Assembly: GCA_028282595.1 (NCBI GenBank)
Contig: JANQHQ010000036.1
Span: 1 to 64,000 of the forward strand
Source of the DNA: Chlorobium sp.
Lineage (GTDB): Bacteria > Bacteroidota > Chlorobiia > Chlorobiales > Chlorobiaceae
Direction of reading: 5' to 3'
Length of the DNA: 64,000 bases
Shown here: positions 62,145 to 64,000 of the stretch, piece after piece
How positions within the stretch are numbered: position 1 is the first letter of the stretch
Layout: every line of letters begins with the position of its first letter
Translations under genes and position numbers: made by a program
The notes under the pieces: generated by a model
What the model saw: only the letters and a program-made list of their open reading frames with translations
What the model was told of the DNA's origin: nothing
The model's database searches: none

Positions 62145-63189
62145 GCCTATCTAAAGAATCTGTTACGCCACGGACAACAATGGATGATAGCGATGGCGAA
62201 TCAGCCTGCCCAATTCGCAAACAGATCTTCCCGTTCCGCAAAGGAGTAAACTCCTCTAGGATCCCACGCACATCAGAGGGCCACTTTGCGTCAATGTCCA
62301 TTTGACGAGCATCCCAATACGCGCTACATGCAGGTCTGAACAGGCATAGCCTGCAATGCTCGGGCAGGGCTACCGCGAGAACGGTAGTGTCCATGGTTCC
62401 GTCTTGCACGGCGTCAATTCGGTTGTTCGCAGCCCGCAGAAACTCCTTTGCCTCGTGAAGAAGGCGTTCGGCATGTTCTGGCTCAAAAACAACCTCTATA
62501 GGCTCACCTTGAAGCGGAATTACCTCCAATCTGACAGGCCAAGTATCCGTTCTTTGTCTGTAGAGGGCTGCGTAGAGTTGCATTTGAATTCTGTATGCCT
62601 GCTTGAGTTCACGGGAACACTTTTCTTGTCCCGACTCCAAAATGGCTCCGCTCTTGTAGTCACTGAGGACCACACCCTCAGTCGTCTCGCTTGCACGATC
62701 AATGAATCCGCCGAGCTCCCCCTCATCTGATTCTACCCAGAGCTCAAATTCTGTCGCACGACGGGATGGCTCGGGGAGCTTGCCAGAACCCCGGTGCGCG
62801 TCGCGGGCTATCTCCACAGCCCTACTGTATGTCCGCAGTCTACGAACCTGGAAATCTGGAATGCTCCGGCTCAGGGGTACCTGGTGTCTCCTTAGCGGGG
62901 AAAGCTCCATGCGTGCCTCCGCCTCCGAGACAAGAGCTTTCCATCTCTCATCGACTCCTTCATTGCCGACTCCTTCCAACTCGCCTCGACCTGCAGCCTC
63001 AAGAATCCGATGGGCGATGCTGCCAAGTTCTGCGTGCGGGGATGGCGGGAGGAGAGAGTCGTTGCCAGACGCAGTCCATACTTCTCGCAGCAAGCACGCT
63101 TGCATTGCCGTATAGCGAGACGGCGATACACGACGAAACCGCTTCATGGTTAGCCGCTCCAACAGTAGATTTGTGCCAGATTTCTCCAT
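62110..63189 (-). CDS. RecB-like PD-(D/E)XK nuclease with predicted 4Fe-4S cluster
   Basis: The 359-residue product has the RecB/Cas4 nuclease layout: GSIAHRIL (H60), GGFIDRASE (D164), LSDYKSG (D177, K179) and a downstream QAYRIQMQLYAALY helix (QxxxY). One cysteine near the N-terminus (C32) and three near the C-terminus, CRLCLFRPAC (C279, C282, C288), reproduce the AddB/Cas4 iron-sulfur staple. Its ATG overlaps the helicase stop (TAATG), implying coupled translation and a helicase-nuclease pair. Not part of any CRISPR locus seen here. Confidence 0.87.
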   Translation of the reverse strand: MEKSGTNLLLERLTMKRFRRVSPSRYTAMQACLLREVWTASGNDSLLPPSPHAELGSIAHRILEAAGRGELEGVGNEGVDERWKALVSEAEARMELSPLRRHQVPLSRSIPDFQVRRLRTYSRAVEIARDAHRGSGKLPEPSRRATEFELWVESDEGELGGFIDRASETTEGVVLSDYKSGAILESGQEKCSRELKQAYRIQMQLYAALYRQRTDTWPVRLEVIPLQGEPIEVVFEPEHAERLLHEAKEFLRAANNRIDAVQDGTMDTTVLAVALPEHCRLCLFRPACSAYWDARQMDIDAKWPSDVRGILEEFTPLRNGKICLRIGQADSPSLSSIVVRGVTDSLDRHPSLTSMPIRH

Positions 63190-64000
63190 TATGTACCCAA
63201 CCGCTGATATACCCAGCTCATCCGCCGGTGAAGATTAAACGTGTCGACTATACAAACCGGGGCGTCTGCCCCAAGTGATGCCCGGGCTTCTGCGAGAATT
63301 CCATCAGGCTGCTCGGTATTCCAGAGGGGATGGGTCAGGATGACACTCTGGTCGGCAATGTTCCAGCCATGGAGGGGGCCGAATTCGGCAGGCTCACACG
63401 ACTGGAACGACTGACAGAAAGTCGTACATAGCGAGCCAGAGAACTCTAACCAGCCAGTGAGCTCGGGCGACGAGAAATCGCCGTTTACACCACAAACGTA
63501 TGCGGGATCTGCGAGTATACGCAGAATTGACATCCCCAGCCTCCAATCGAGAAGGCTGTGGTAGCTCATGTTTCGATAGAGGCATAGACAGTCGTAACAG
63601 GCCGATTGGCATGCGTTGGCATGTTCCGCAGAAAGCAGTTTCTCGATGAATGTGTCTTCGTCGTGTTCAGCCCCAGTGATTATGTCGAGCACTCGTCGCC
63701 AGTTGTCTTCCTGTGACAGCCAAGCCGTGAAACCAGCACCATTCTCAAGGTGGTCATTTACAATGACTTCGCCTGCGTGTGTTCCGTCATCAAGTTCGAT
63801 GGCCCGCACGGTGCTGATGTCAATTTCCTCAGGGTCAATATCGAGGTCTTCCGCGACAACCGAGCGCAGAATGAATGCGGCTGAGTAATAGGCGGCCTTC
63901 ACGGCGGCAGCCTGCCCCAGTTGGTTGCGCGGGATAAGATCGAGACACAGCGACGGGTGCAACGAATGTGGGCGTATCCTGAGCACGTCCGTGACTTTTG
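63189..64000 (-). CDS. C-terminal part of a DUF1998-containing helicase (cut by window edge)
   Basis: The visible 269 residues are open at the 5' side with no stop up to the window end, so the gene starts outside. They carry a DUF1998 domain: TDVLRIRP opening, the ALE-type VVAEDLDIDPEEID, GAGFTAWL, and the four-cysteine core ACQSACYDCLCLYRNMSYHS followed by LLDWRLGM. This domain ends helicases such as DISARM DrmB, Druantia DruE and MrfA. The helicase motifs themselves are not in the window. It is coupled to the Fe-S nuclease downstream. Confidence 0.82.
   Translation of the reverse strand, partial: KVTDVLRIRPHSLHPSLCLDLIPRNQLGQAAAVKAAYYSAAFILRSVVAEDLDIDPEEIDISTVRAIELDDGTHAGEVIVNDHLENGAGFTAWLSQEDNWRRVLDIITGAEHDEDTFIEKLLSAEHANACQSACYDCLCLYRNMSYHSLLDWRLGMSILRILADPAYVCGVNGDFSSPELTGWLEFSGSLCTTFCQSFQSCEPAEFGPLHGWNIADQSVILTHPLWNTEQPDGILAEARASLGADAPVCIVDTFNLHRRMSWVYQRLGT

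Noticed and set aside
62110..63189. Cas4 of a CRISPR-Cas system
   Set aside because: The Fe-S nuclease layout fits, but there is no repeat-spacer array and no other cas gene in the window, and the gene is coupled to a DUF1998 helicase.

Overview
The window looks like a stretch of chromosome from a green sulfur bacterium (Chlorobiales). This rests on gene content: a sulfide:quinone reductase-family flavoprotein, aconitase A (used in the reductive TCA cycle), a half-length ClpB-like protein, a deoxyhypusine-synthase-like enzyme, a DsrE-family protein, and a single birA-bio biotin operon. No photosynthesis genes fall inside the window, so the genus is not assigned. The first 54 kb is GC-rich, densely packed housekeeping DNA with short gaps and frequent 1-4 bp overlaps. 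The last 10 kb is visibly more AT-rich and modular, and reads as an accessory/defence island.

Layout. 1-7.7 kb: a sulfide:quinone reductase-like gene with a 38-residue ORF just downstream, then ruvX-pyrE, tyrA-nadK, an unrecognised 480-residue protein, a TPR lipoprotein and a KdsC-like HAD protein whose catalytic aspartates are missing. 7.9-19.2 kb: half-ClpB under a 24-bp palindrome, a NagZ-like glycosidase with sixA, the gpsA-plsY-purM-lysC group, an NlpC/P60 lipoprotein, prmA-ppx and a THUMP-like methyltransferase. 19.3-26.1 kb: the birA-bioB-bioF-bioG-bioC-bioD-bioA operon on the minus strand, with a recognisable BirA box over its promoter and a terminator-like hairpin in its leader. 26.2-27.9 kb: an Xre-RES toxin-antitoxin pair between two repeat elements. 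28-48.6 kb: an ElyC-like protein, hydrolases, an AmiC-type amidase, topA, feoA-feoB, acnA, an HIT protein, an outer-membrane protein, a dihydroorotate-dehydrogenase-like enzyme, alkaline phosphatase, PagL, RlpA, an alkyltransferase-like protein, transaldolase and a deoxyhypusine-synthase homologue. 48.7-54.3 kb: SRP RNA, a HAD hydrolase, argS, nadD, bamD, a DUF2892 protein and a DsrE protein. 54.5-64 kb: hipBA, a DUF2130 coiled-coil protein, YdeI and SnoaL proteins, a CDF metal transporter, vsr/dcm, an Fe-S PD-(D/E)XK nuclease, and the end of a DUF1998 helicase cut by the window edge.

The most striking structure that genes do not explain is a family of three 270-278-bp elements (26188-26465, 40130-40399, 48861-49133). 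They share terminal inverted repeats CCTRAAYTGAGCG, and each copy is flanked by its own perfect 5-bp target duplication (TTGGA, AAACA, ACAAA). They are therefore non-autonomous transposable elements (MITEs). Each carries hairpins of the type TCCCGAC-NN-GTCGGGA and a conserved outward-facing promoter-like pair, and in all three insertions that end faces the next transcription unit (biotin operon, outer-membrane protein gene, SRP RNA). A second repeat family (four copies) shares the same hairpin core but has different inverted ends. In the island, hipBA, the SnoaL gene and the CDF gene are each bracketed by a different pair of short direct repeats, suggesting stepwise insertion of single modules.
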